From: JANMEX01 sp049696015
Lineage (GTDB): Bacteria > Pseudomonadota > Alphaproteobacteria > Rhizobiales > Rhizobiaceae
DNA length: 12,975 nt
Assembly: GCA_049696015.1 (NCBI GenBank)
Contig: JBAVTG010000075.1
Coordinates: 1 to 12,975, forward strand
Direction: 5' to 3'
Below, piece by piece: positions 7,290 through 12,975 of this stretch; the stretch's first letter is position 1, and each line of letters opens with the position of its first letter. Under the pieces are notes generated by a model. The model was not told the origin of the DNA. It was given only the letters and a program-made list of their open reading frames with translations, and did no database searches. Position numbers and translations under genes: made by a program.

Positions 7290-7308
7290 TTGATATCAAT
7301 GATATCAA
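7290..7308. promoter_or_regulatory. 19-bp palindromic operator of the toxin-antitoxin pair
   Basis: TTGATATCAATGATATCAA is symmetric about position 7299 except for that central base. It consists of two TGATATCA octamers nine bases apart, centre to centre, the spacing expected for two ribbon-helix-helix dimers. It ends a few bases before the antitoxin Shine-Dalgarno and covers the expected transcription start, so binding would block the promoter. Confidence 0.6.
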
Positions 7309-7335
7309 AATGCGCTGCTCTGTCTTCAAAGTCAA
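7307..7335 (-). promoter_or_regulatory. Candidate promoter of the toxin-antitoxin pair
   Basis: Reading leftward, TTGACT (7335-7330) is five of six with the -35 consensus. After 17 bases comes CATTTT (7312-7307), a weak -10 that touches the operator. Transcription would begin around 7300. This gives the pair its own promoter downstream of def. Confidence 0.4.
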
Positions 7336-7347
7336 GGAAACCGGCAC

Positions 7348-7878
7348 TCAAAGCGCTTTCAGCGTCGTCCCGCGCTGTTTGGCCAGTTTGCCGAATTTCT
7401 TGATGACCATGTCACGCTTGAGCTTGGAGATGTGGTCGATGAACAACAGGCCATTCAGATGGTCGATCTCGTGCTGCAGACAGGTGGCGAGCAGGCCAGT
7501 GGCCTCGACCTCGTGTTGCTTGCCATCACGCCCGACATATTTGACACGCACACCAGCGGGGCGCTCAACCTCGGCATAATAGTCCGGGATCGACAAACAG
7601 CCCTCTTCATAGACCGAGCGATCTTCGGTGAGCGCAAGAATTTCAGGATTGATGAAAAGCTGCGGTGTCTTGTCCTCGCCTTCCTTGGCCAAATCAATGA
7701 TCAGCATGCGCAACGGTTCGCCGACCTGTATGGCGGCAAGACCGATGCCCGGCGCATCATACATGGTGTCCAGCATGTCGTCGGCCAGTTTCAAAAGGCG
7801 CGAATCAACCTTTTCGACCGGTTTGGAGGCGGTCTTCAGGATCGGATCGGGCAACAGGATGAGCGGCTTGAGCGACAT
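7348..7878 (-). CDS. def: Peptide deformylase
   Basis: Def removes the formyl group from the N-terminal methionine of new proteins, using Fe(II) or another metal. From the ATG at 7878 the protein has 176 residues, typical for alphaproteobacteria, and begins MSLKPLILLPDPILK. All three motifs are intact: GIGLAAIQV (44-52), EGCLSIP with metal ligand C94, and HEIDH with ligands H136 and H140 and catalytic E137. An in-frame GTG at 7887 would add three residues; neither start has a strong ribosome binding site. Def usually precedes fmt directly; here the toxin-antitoxin pair lies between them. The gene diverges from rmuC across about 100 bases. Confidence 0.96.
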   Translation of the reverse strand: MSLKPLILLPDPILKTASKPVEKVDSRLLKLADDMLDTMYDAPGIGLAAIQVGEPLRMLIIDLAKEGEDKTPQLFINPEILALTEDRSVYEEGCLSIPDYYAEVERPAGVRVKYVGRDGKQHEVEATGLLATCLQHEIDHLNGLLFIDHISKLKRDMVIKKFGKLAKQRGTTLKAL

Positions 7879-7903
7879 GGCGGTCACGTAAGCGGTCGCG
7901 TTT

Positions 7904-7925
7904 ATGGCGTCAATCCTTACGCCAT
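7904..7925. promoter_or_regulatory. Perfect 7-bp inverted repeat between def and rmuC
   Basis: ATGGCGT (7904-7910) and ACGCCAT (7919-7925) are exact reverse complements around an eight-base loop. The element sits 26 bases upstream of the def ATG and 54 bases upstream of rmuC. It could be an operator or a hairpin in the def leader. No known regulator motif is recognised. Confidence 0.35.
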
Positions 7926-7979
7926 CAAAATGTTCCTGCTTTGTGCTGCAATTGTGTTCCGAATCGGTTAGGATCGCAC

Positions 7980-9206
7980 ATGGATTTGCAAGAATTTCTC
8001 CAACAACCCGCTATAACGCTTGGCGCAACCGTGTTTTCGGTCGGCCAGGTTCTGGCTTTTGCCGCCGCCTGCCTTCTGTTTCTGCTGCTGCTTTTGGGCG
8101 TGGCGCTGTGGCGGCAGGTCAAGGCCCGAGCGGCTGCGGAAACCCAAGTGGCCGAGCGCGGCCGCGAGGCGGAAGAGCGCATGGCCGACATTTTGAAATC
8201 TCAGTCCGAGATGCAGGGCCGGATGCAGACCATGGCCGAGATCTTCGGTTCTCGCCAGTCCGAGATGACGCAATCCATCCGCGAGCGGCTGGACGGAATG
8301 ACCCATCGCATCGGTCAAACCATGACCGAGCAGACCAAATCCACCCACGACAATCTCGCCAAATTGCAGGAGCGGTTGGCGGTGATTGACACGGCGCAGT
8401 CAAACATCCGCGCGCTGGCAGGCGAAGTGGTGACGCTGCAATCGATCCTGTCGAACAAGCAGACGCGCGGGGCATTCGGGCAGGCGCGGATGGAGACAAT
8501 TGTTGCTGATGGCTTGCCGGCAGGAGCTTTCGAGTTTCAGGCGACATTGAGCACCGGCGTGCGGCCCGACTGTCTCATTCGCATGCCCAATGGCGCGCCA
8601 TCGCTGGCCATTGATGCCAAGTTTCCGCTGGAGTCATGGAATGCCATCCGCGCCGCCGAAACGCCGGAGGCGCGGCGCGTTGCCGAAACGTCATTCAAGC
8701 GCGACATGGATGTGCATGTCAAAGACGTGTCAGAGAAATATCTTGTTCAAGGCGAGACGCAGGACACGGCATTTCTTTTTGTGCCTTCTGAATCTGTGTT
8801 CGCTGAAATCCATGAGCATTTTGAAGCTATCGTCCAAAAGGCCCATCGCGCCCGCGTTGTAATAGTCTCGCCCTCATTGCTGATGCTGTCGATCCAGGTC
8901 ATTCAGGCGATCCTCAAAGATGCGCGGATGCGCGAGCAGGCGCACCTCATCCAGGGCGAAGTATCGCGGCTGATGGATGATGTCGGGCGGCTGGATGAGC
9001 GGGTGCGCAAGCTGCAAGGCCATTTCCAGCAGACGACCAAGGATGTCGACGACATCCTGGTATCGACTTCAAAGGTCACCAAACGCGGCCAGCGCATTGA
9101 AGCGCTGGAGTTTGGCGAGGTGCCGGTTGCAGAGACCAAGGAGGCTCCTGTCGCCACATCACCGACCGGCCAATTGCGGCTTCGCGTCGTGGACGGCGAG
9201 GAGTGA
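7980..9206 (+). CDS. rmuC: DNA recombination protein RmuC
   Basis: RmuC is a membrane-anchored protein with a nuclease-like domain that limits rearrangement at inverted repeats in E. coli. From the ATG at 7980 the protein has 408 residues. A hydrophobic anchor (about 20-44, AFAAACLLFLLLLLGVALW) is followed by a long coiled coil (about 48-150, rich in E, R, Q and M). The RmuC domain begins at RGAFGQARMETIVADGLP and shows the PD-(D/E)xK-like pattern D197 (VRPDCLI) with D212 and K214 (LAIDAKFPLE). The start is supported by TAGGAT six bases upstream; the open frame extends 13 codons further without a start signal. It is divergent from def, a common rhizobial arrangement. The tail after about 365 is variable. 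Confidence 0.93.
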   Translation: MDLQEFLQQPAITLGATVFSVGQVLAFAAACLLFLLLLLGVALWRQVKARAAAETQVAERGREAEERMADILKSQSEMQGRMQTMAEIFGSRQSEMTQSIRERLDGMTHRIGQTMTEQTKSTHDNLAKLQERLAVIDTAQSNIRALAGEVVTLQSILSNKQTRGAFGQARMETIVADGLPAGAFEFQATLSTGVRPDCLIRMPNGAPSLAIDAKFPLESWNAIRAAETPEARRVAETSFKRDMDVHVKDVSEKYLVQGETQDTAFLFVPSESVFAEIHEHFEAIVQKAHRARVVIVSPSLLMLSIQVIQAILKDARMREQAHLIQGEVSRLMDDVGRLDERVRKLQGHFQQTTKDVDDILVSTSKVTKRGQRIEALEFGEVPVAETKEAPVATSPTGQLRLRVVDGEE

Positions 9207-9287
9207 GCACATGTTCCATATGGCCAAGACATTCCCGGCCATGCGCATCGGTTAAATCTGATTAAGCTGCTGCGGCGTTCCTGCAAC

Positions 9288-9319
9288 CCTGCCATGCGCG
9301 GCCATGGCTGGCGATTTTT
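9288..9319 (+). terminator. Putative intrinsic terminator after rmuC
   Basis: The arms GCCATG (9291-9296) and CATGGC (9303-9308) pair around CGCGGC. CC and GG extend the stem beyond a T-T mismatch, and five T residues follow at 9315-9319. It lies 81 bases after the rmuC stop and before the small ORF at 9362. The rest of the 155-base gap holds no gene that I can support. Confidence 0.45.
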
Positions 9320-9361
9320 CGATCATTTGGCTATGTGAGAGGCATAACATCAGGAAAAATC

Positions 9362-9496
9362 ATGAAAACCGCTCCAAAAACTAGCCTGTTTGACATTATT
9401 GTCGCAGCTTTTGCTCACACCCACACGTTTGGCTTCGGCTACCGCGACTCGGTTCGCGACTTGAAGGCTGCGCAGCATCGGCTTGCGCGCCGCTAA
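9362..9496 (+). CDS. Small basic protein, 44 residues, unrecognised
   Basis: This ORF begins MKTAPKTSLFDIIVAAFAH and ends DLKAAQHRLARR. A hydrophobic N-terminal helix (about 9-18) is followed by a basic amphipathic helix (about 27-44). The design is reminiscent of very short DUF1127-type proteins of rhizobia, but the signature of that family is not clearly present, so the function is left open. Support for a real gene: CAGGAAA gives a good ribosome binding site five to six bases before the ATG, the ORF sits in an otherwise empty gap, and a terminator-like hairpin lies before it. Its TAA overlaps the TAG of the convergent chorismate-mutase-like gene (shared bases 9494-9495). No strong promoter is visible; a CTATGT near 9333 is a weak -10. 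Confidence 0.5.
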   Translation: MKTAPKTSLFDIIVAAFAHTHTFGFGYRDSVRDLKAAQHRLARR

Positions 9497-9780
9497 CCGG
9501 CTTTGGCGATCTTCGCCTCTTCATACTGGCAGGTCGTTTCAATCACAGTTCGGTAAATGGCGCGGATGGCCTCAGGCTCCGCGCCATTTTCTTTGGCCAG
9601 TGTGCCGACGCGGTCGAGCACTTCGTCAATCCGGTCTTGCAATCGCACTGCCAATCCCTCTCGGCGCTTGAACGCGGCCACATTGGAGGCAATGTCGAAG
9701 CGTTGCGCAAAAAGCGCGACAATCTTCTGATCGATGCGGTCAATGTCGGCGCGGTATGCCGTCAGACTTTCGGTTTTCAC
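9493..9780 (-). CDS. AroQ-fold chorismate mutase / isochorismate-pyruvate lyase-like protein
   Basis: The 95-residue all-helical protein matches the AroQ class: helix 1 starts AYRADIDRIDQKIVALFAQRF, with R10 and R27, then K38 (AAFKR), R50 (QDRIDEV) and a C-terminal helix with Q85 and E87 near the expected glutamine. By hand alignment with E. coli chorismate mutase, the positions of D48 and E52 are L47 and I51. The loop resembles PchB, the isochorismate-pyruvate lyase, more closely. It may convert chorismate to prephenate or handle a related substrate. The start is the GTG at 9780, which overlaps the mltB stop as GTGA; a longer reading frame to 9846 only runs through mltB in another frame. The gene is thus translationally coupled to a cell-wall enzyme, with no obvious functional link. 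Confidence 0.83.
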   Translation of the reverse strand: MKTESLTAYRADIDRIDQKIVALFAQRFDIASNVAAFKRREGLAVRLQDRIDEVLDRVGTLAKENGAEPEAIRAIYRTVIETTCQYEEAKIAKAG

Positions 9781-11009
9781 TTCAGCACCTTCTTCAACGC
9801 AACGTCCGGAAAGCAGGTCGCGGGCAACCCGTTCTTCGCCTGCCAATCACCGATGGAGCGGCGGGTCTTGAAACCGGGCAGACCGTCGGCCTTGCCCACA
9901 TCATAGCCCAAAGCCACCAACCTGTTCTGCATGGCGGCAATATCGCCTCGTGACAAGCCGGACACTTTGCCCCAGGGAGCGGCAAAACCTGCCGCGCCGC
10001 CGTTGATGCGGTCAGCGACATGGCCGATGAAAAGCGCGTAGAGATCGGAGATGTTGTAGTTTTTGATCACATAAAAGTTTGCCGTCGCCATGAACATCGG
10101 ACCGCTACGGCCAGCGGGCGCGAGCAGCAGTTGCTCGTTGCCTGCCTCGCCCTTGGCAAATGCTTTGCCGTTGGCCCGGGCAACACCTGCCTCGGTCCAT
10201 TCGCTCAACGGACGACCTTGATCGGGGCCTTCGAGGGCGCATGAGATTGAATCAGGCACCAACACTTCCGCGCCCCATGAGCGGCCGGATTGCCAGCCAA
10301 ATTGGGTGAGATAATTGGCAATCGACGCCAGCGTGTCCGGCACAGAATTCCAGATGTCGCGGCGGCCATCGCCGTCGAAATCGACGGCATGGTCGAGGTA
10401 GGACGAGGGCAGGAATTGCGGCTGGCCCATCGCGCCAGCCCAGGATACTTTCATCATGTCCGGCGTTGCATAGCCTTTTTCGACAATTTTCAGCGCCGCG
10501 AGCAATTCTTTCTGGAACAGGTCTTTGCGCGTCGACATGAACGCCTTGGTCGCCAGCACATTGAACACCGGATATTTGCCCTGCGCCGCGCCAAAACCGG
10601 ATTCACGGCCCCAGATCGCAAGAATGATCGATCCGGGCACGCCATATTTCCGCTCGATGGCTTTCAAAGTCTTGGCATGTTGTCCGGCGCGCGCCTTGCC
10701 TCCTGATACCAGTGGCGAAATGGTCTTTTCGGCAAAATAGGCGGCCGGCGAGGAAAATTCTGCCTGAAGCTGCTTCTGCGGCACTTTTGGTTTCTTGCCC
10801 GGAATGACAAGGTCCGGCAGATCAAGGTTGAGCGCGACGCCGGAAAGGCTGGCATCAAAGGTCTGGCGCGAGATGCCTTGCGCGCCTGCCTGCTGCCACA
10901 GATCATTTTCCAGCCAGTCGCGGAATTGCGCATCAAGGTTTGCAGCCTTGGCAGGCATCGCCATGGCCAACAGCGCAATGACCAAGACTGAAAGGCTTTT
11001 TTTCAACAT
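9777..11009 (-). CDS. Lytic murein transglycosylase, MltB family, with peptidoglycan-binding domain
   Basis: This periplasmic enzyme cleaves peptidoglycan glycan strands, leaving 1,6-anhydro-muramyl ends. The 410 residues comprise: a Sec signal peptide (1-23, MLKKSLSVLVIALLAMAMPA, cut near AKA-A, with no lipobox cysteine, so soluble or loosely bound); the SLT_2/MltB catalytic domain (about 25-330) with catalytic E136 in AIWGRESGFG and the family segments VSWAGAMGQPQFLPSSYLDH and DFDGDGRRDIW (an EF-hand-like loop); and a C-terminal PG_binding_1 domain (about 352-408, AAMQNRLVALGYDVGKADG). It starts nine bases after the recR stop and probably shares its transcript. Its stop overlaps the start of the chorismate-mutase-like gene. 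All landmarks are intact. Confidence 0.94.
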   Translation of the reverse strand: MLKKSLSVLVIALLAMAMPAKAANLDAQFRDWLENDLWQQAGAQGISRQTFDASLSGVALNLDLPDLVIPGKKPKVPQKQLQAEFSSPAAYFAEKTISPLVSGGKARAGQHAKTLKAIERKYGVPGSIILAIWGRESGFGAAQGKYPVFNVLATKAFMSTRKDLFQKELLAALKIVEKGYATPDMMKVSWAGAMGQPQFLPSSYLDHAVDFDGDGRRDIWNSVPDTLASIANYLTQFGWQSGRSWGAEVLVPDSISCALEGPDQGRPLSEWTEAGVARANGKAFAKGEAGNEQLLLAPAGRSGPMFMATANFYVIKNYNISDLYALFIGHVADRINGGAAGFAAPWGKVSGLSRGDIAAMQNRLVALGYDVGKADGLPGFKTRRSIGDWQAKNGLPATCFPDVALKKVLK

Positions 11010-11018
11010 TTCATGCTC

Positions 11019-11627
11019 TCAGATGCTTGTGCGGGCGCGCATTGCCGCTGCCAGCGTGCCATCGTCCAGATAATCCAATTCGCCGCCGACCGGCACGCCG
11101 TGCGCCAGCCGCGTGACCGAGACGCCGAATTCGCGCAACTGATCAGTCACATAGTGCGCCGTCGTCTGGCCTTCCACCGTGGCGTTGACGGCGATGATCA
11201 CTTCCTTGGTTTGGCCGGCCGCCACCCGGTCCACCAAGGCGCGGATATTGAGATCATCCGGCCCGATGCCATCAAGCGGCGACAGGCGCCCGCCGAGCAC
11301 GTGGTATTTGGCATGAGGCGCTGCCCCTGCCCGCTCCAGCGCCCACAAATCGGCAACGTCTTCCACAACCACCAGCAAGCCGGAATCACGACGCTCGTCG
11401 CAACACACCGTGCACGGATCAGACGTGTCGGCATTGCCGCAGACCGTGCAAATGCGCACCTTGTCATGGGCTTCCTGCATGGCATGCGCCAACGGGCCCA
11501 TGATCTGGCTCTTCTTCTTGATCAGATGCAGCGCCGCGCGCCGGGCCGAGCGCGGACCAAGCCCCGGCATTTTGGCCAGCAGCTGGATGAGACGCTCGAT
11601 TTCAGGGCCGACGATTCGCTTGGTCAT
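11019..11627 (-). CDS. recR: Recombination mediator protein RecR
   Basis: RecR, with RecF and RecO, loads RecA on gapped DNA. From the ATG at 11627 the protein has 202 residues. It shows the helix-hairpin-helix (KMPGLGPRSARRAALHL, about 19-35), a zinc finger of C60, C63, C72 and C75 (CTVCGNADTSDPCTVC) and a Toprim domain starting at LLVVVEDVADLWALE, with E89 and D90. The C-terminal end ELDYLDDGTLAAAM is also typical. A GTG at 11630 directly precedes the ATG; AGGAAAG lies upstream of both. The gene normally follows dnaX and ybaB; here a GNAT gene on the other strand lies between, so recR needs its own promoter. Confidence 0.96.
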   Translation of the reverse strand: MTKRIVGPEIERLIQLLAKMPGLGPRSARRAALHLIKKKSQIMGPLAHAMQEAHDKVRICTVCGNADTSDPCTVCCDERRDSGLLVVVEDVADLWALERAGAAPHAKYHVLGGRLSPLDGIGPDDLNIRALVDRVAAGQTKEVIIAVNATVEGQTTAHYVTDQLREFGVSVTRLAHGVPVGGELDYLDDGTLAAAMRARTSI

Positions 11628-11664
11628 CACACTTTCCTAACCAAGCTTGTCTAAATTTGACAGC

Positions 11665-11670
11665 ATTCTA
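11665..11670 (-). promoter_or_regulatory. Candidate -10 box for recR
   Basis: Leftward, TAGAAT matches five of six -10 bases and lies about 38 bases before the recR ATG, in the only non-coding space (about 54 bases) between recR and the divergent GNAT gene. No good -35 is seen at 16-18 bases, so the call is weak. Confidence 0.3.
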
Positions 11671-11681
11671 TCTGCCCGTGG

Positions 11682-12200
11682 ATGACCGACATGGATGTTT
11701 CAACACTGACCATCAGGCCCGCCGCCGAGAGCGACCGTGCTGTGCTGGAAGACCTGATCGCAGATTGCTATGCCACGGTCTATCCCGGCTGGTATGAAGA
11801 GGAGACGCTGGAAGAAGCGCTTCCCGCCATGTTGCGCATTGATCCGGTGCTGTTGAACTCCGGCCGGTATCTCCTCGCCCGCGCCGGCAATGTCATCGCC
11901 GGCTGCGGCGGTTGGAGCGCCAACGCGCCGGGCAAAACGCCAAACGAAGACGCCACCGGCCATATCCGCCATTTCGCCACCCGGCCCGATGTGATGGGCA
12001 AGGGCATCGGCGGGGCAATTTTAGAGCGCTGCGTAGCCGAGGCTGCAAGCTCAGGCATGATCCGCCTCAAATGCTTTTCGAGCCTCGCCGCCGAAGGCTT
12101 TTACGCCCGGCACGGGTTCGTCAAACTCGACAATGTCAATGTCATGCTGGGATCGGGCGCGTATTTCCCGGCGGTGTTGATGCAGCGGACGTTGGGCTGA
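11682..12200 (+). CDS. GNAT-family N-acetyltransferase
   Basis: The 172-residue protein has the GNAT order: strand 1 with IRPAAESDRAVLEDLI (11-26), a helical segment (CYATVYPGWYEEETLEEAL), a central strand pair (YLLARAGNVIAGCGGWS, 63-79), the acetyl-CoA-binding motif A (IRHFATRPDVMGKGIGGAIL, 95-113, with the GKGIGG pyrophosphate loop) and motif B with AAEGFYARHGFVKLD. The substrate is unknown; small-molecule or protein acetylation are both possible. The ATG at 11682 has a poor ribosome binding site, and an ATG at 11691 is an alternative. The gene is on the opposite strand from recR and from ybaB-dnaX, interrupting that usual block; its stop is seven bases from the ybaB stop. Confidence 0.88.
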   Translation: MTDMDVSTLTIRPAAESDRAVLEDLIADCYATVYPGWYEEETLEEALPAMLRIDPVLLNSGRYLLARAGNVIAGCGGWSANAPGKTPNEDATGHIRHFATRPDVMGKGIGGAILERCVAEAASSGMIRLKCFSSLAAEGFYARHGFVKLDNVNVMLGSGAYFPAVLMQRTLG

Positions 12201-12202
12201 GC

Positions 12203-12220
12203 GCTGCCTAAAACGGCAGC
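12203..12220. terminator. GC-rich hairpin between convergent GNAT and ybaB ends
   Basis: GCTGCC (12203-12208) pairs perfectly with GGCAGC (12215-12220) around TAAAAC. The hairpin starts two bases after the GNAT stop and includes the final codons and stop of ybaB. There is no T run on either side, so it may act as a bidirectional pause or transcript-end stabiliser; a classical intrinsic terminator would need the T run. Confidence 0.35.
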
Positions 12221-12531
12221 TTGAAACCCGGCGGCATTTGCAGTCCTGCCGTCAGTGCCTGCGTCTTTTCGGCCATGATCGCCTCGACCTTCGCCTTGGC
12301 GTCATTGTGGGCGGCCAGCACCAGATCTTCGATGATTTCGCCGTCGCCGGGCTGAACCAGCGAGGCGTCAATCGAGATGCCGGTCATGTTGCCCTTGCCG
12401 TTGAGCTTGACCTTGACCGCGCCGCCGCCGGACGCGCCCTCGGCTTCGATGCTTGCCATTTCCTCTTGCATGGCCTGCATTTTGGCCTGCATTTCCTTGG
12501 CCTTGCTCATCAGGCCCATAATGTCTTTCAT
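12208..12531 (-). CDS. ybaB: YbaB/EbfC-family nucleoid-associated protein
   Basis: This 107-residue protein binds DNA as a dimer and may help organise the nucleoid. It has the family pattern: an N-terminal helix rich in Met, Lys, Gln and Glu (MKDIMGLMSKAKEMQAKMQA), the GGGAVKVKLNGKGNMTGI strand region, and the IIEDLVLAAHNDAKAKVE helix, ending in MPPGFKLPF. The ATG at 12531 has GGAGA about eight bases upstream. It follows dnaX by 18 bases and is certainly in the same operon. The usual third member, recR, is separated from it here by the opposite-strand GNAT gene. A hairpin overlaps its stop codon. Confidence 0.95.
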   Translation of the reverse strand: MKDIMGLMSKAKEMQAKMQAMQEEMASIEAEGASGGGAVKVKLNGKGNMTGISIDASLVQPGDGEIIEDLVLAAHNDAKAKVEAIMAEKTQALTAGLQMPPGFKLPF

Positions 12532-12549
12532 CGGATCGTCTCCAGATTA

Positions 12550-12975
12550 TCAGTCGTCTTCGTCCACGCCAGGGTCCAAACCGGGGTCCATGGCAGGCAG
12601 CTGGCTGTCAAAGCCGTCATCGGCCCCCATGTCGGCAGCGCCGGGCGCGGTTTCAATGCGCACATTGATGATTTTCGCGCCGGGAAAGCGCGCAAGGATT
12701 GCCGCCACATCGGGATCAGCCTTGGCGTCGGCCATGATGCCGTCGCGTTTGCTGGTTTCGGTTTCCGCGATCGTGCTGGCTGTTGCGCCGGGCACCAGCG
12801 AGACCATGTAGCGCTGGCCGGTCCATTCTGACAGCTTGCGCGACAGGTCGGAGGCAAAGCCGCGCGGCGCGTCATCCGTCAATCCGATCTCGAGAACTCC
12901 GGTTCTGATCGACACCGGGCGCACATATTTGCAGATTTGAATCTTCATCTGCATGTCGCGCTTCTTGTCGGCAAT
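12550..12975 (-). CDS. dnaX: DNA polymerase III subunits gamma/tau, C-terminal part (cut by window edge)
   Basis: DnaX is the clamp-loader ATPase that also ties polymerase cores together. Only the last 141 residues are present, reading in from the right edge without a stop. The visible part (KYVRPVSIRTGVLEIGLTDD, then RKLSEWTGQRYMVSL, then a stretch with RDGIMADAKADPDVAAILARFPGAKIINV) fits the C-terminal domain seen in alphaproteobacterial gamma/tau proteins, followed by an acidic, low-complexity tail rich in D, G, P and M. The ATPase region is outside the window. Position directly before ybaB supports the call. A methionine at 12954 is internal, not the start. Confidence 0.9.
   Translation of the reverse strand: MADKKRDMQMKIQICKYVRPVSIRTGVLEIGLTDDAPRGFASDLSRKLSEWTGQRYMVSLVPGATASTIAETETSKRDGIMADAKADPDVAAILARFPGAKIINVRIETAPGAADMGADDGFDSQLPAMDPGLDPGVDEDD

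Noticed and set aside
7279..7347. A longer antitoxin reading frame starting at GTG 7347
   Set aside because: It would overlap the def stop and translate through the promoter and operator; the ATG at 7278 has a strong ribosome binding site and gives the family N-terminus.
7336..7360. The AAAGCGCTTT palindrome at the def 3' end as a terminator
   Set aside because: It is too short to form a stable hairpin with a loop, and no T run follows on the def strand.
9211..9255. A 14-codon ORF after rmuC with GAGGAG eight bases upstream, a possible leader peptide
   Set aside because: The GAGGAG is explained as the last two Glu codons of rmuC, the peptide has no run of a regulated amino acid, and no attenuator-linked biosynthetic gene follows.
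9781..9846. A longer chorismate-mutase-like frame reaching 9846
   Set aside because: The extra 22 residues are mltB coding sequence read in another frame and are not part of the AroQ fold; GTG 9780 overlapping the mltB stop is the natural start.

Overview
This window reads as a stretch of chromosome from an alphaproteobacterium, most likely of the order Hyphomicrobiales (Rhizobiales). The case rests on several points: DapD, DapE, Def, Fmt, RecR and RmuC have a rhizobial-type sequence; the DnaX tail is of the alphaproteobacterial type; and the gene blocks dapD...dapE, def-fmt-truA and dnaX-ybaB-recR are those expected in this order. The DNA is fairly GC-rich and almost fully coding. No tRNA, rRNA, CRISPR array, transposase or prophage gene was found. 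Genus cannot be fixed from the sequence alone.

Layout. (1) 1-293, minus: the start of a LOG-family (lysine-decarboxylase-like) Rossmann protein, cut by the window edge and divergent from dapD. (2) 430-4891, plus: dapD, a TIM-barrel sugar phosphate isomerase/epimerase-like protein, an unrecognised two-helix membrane protein, a DUF805-like membrane protein with an unusual tail, then dapE. DapD and DapE act two steps apart in the succinylase branch of lysine/diaminopimelate synthesis. (3) 4897-7878, minus: def, a VapBC/FitAB-type toxin-antitoxin pair, fmt and truA. Def and Fmt are the two ends of the N-formyl-methionine cycle; the toxin-antitoxin module sits between them with its own palindromic operator. 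(4) 7980-9206, plus: rmuC, followed by a hairpin with a T run and a probable 44-residue small protein gene. (5) 9493-11627, minus: recR, an MltB-type lytic transglycosylase with signal peptide and peptidoglycan-binding domain, and a short AroQ-fold chorismate mutase/isochorismate-pyruvate lyase-like enzyme that starts inside the mltB stop codon. (6) 11682-12200, plus: a GNAT acetyltransferase. (7) 12208-12975, minus: ybaB and the C-terminal part of dnaX.

Most of this is core chromosome. The two places where a normally compact core operon has been opened are the most interesting: the toxin-antitoxin pair between def and fmt, and the opposite-strand GNAT gene between ybaB and recR. I did not find a convincing new multi-gene system. 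The least explained items are the proteins between dapD and dapE, the 44-residue ORF after rmuC, and the substrate of the chorismate-mutase-like protein.
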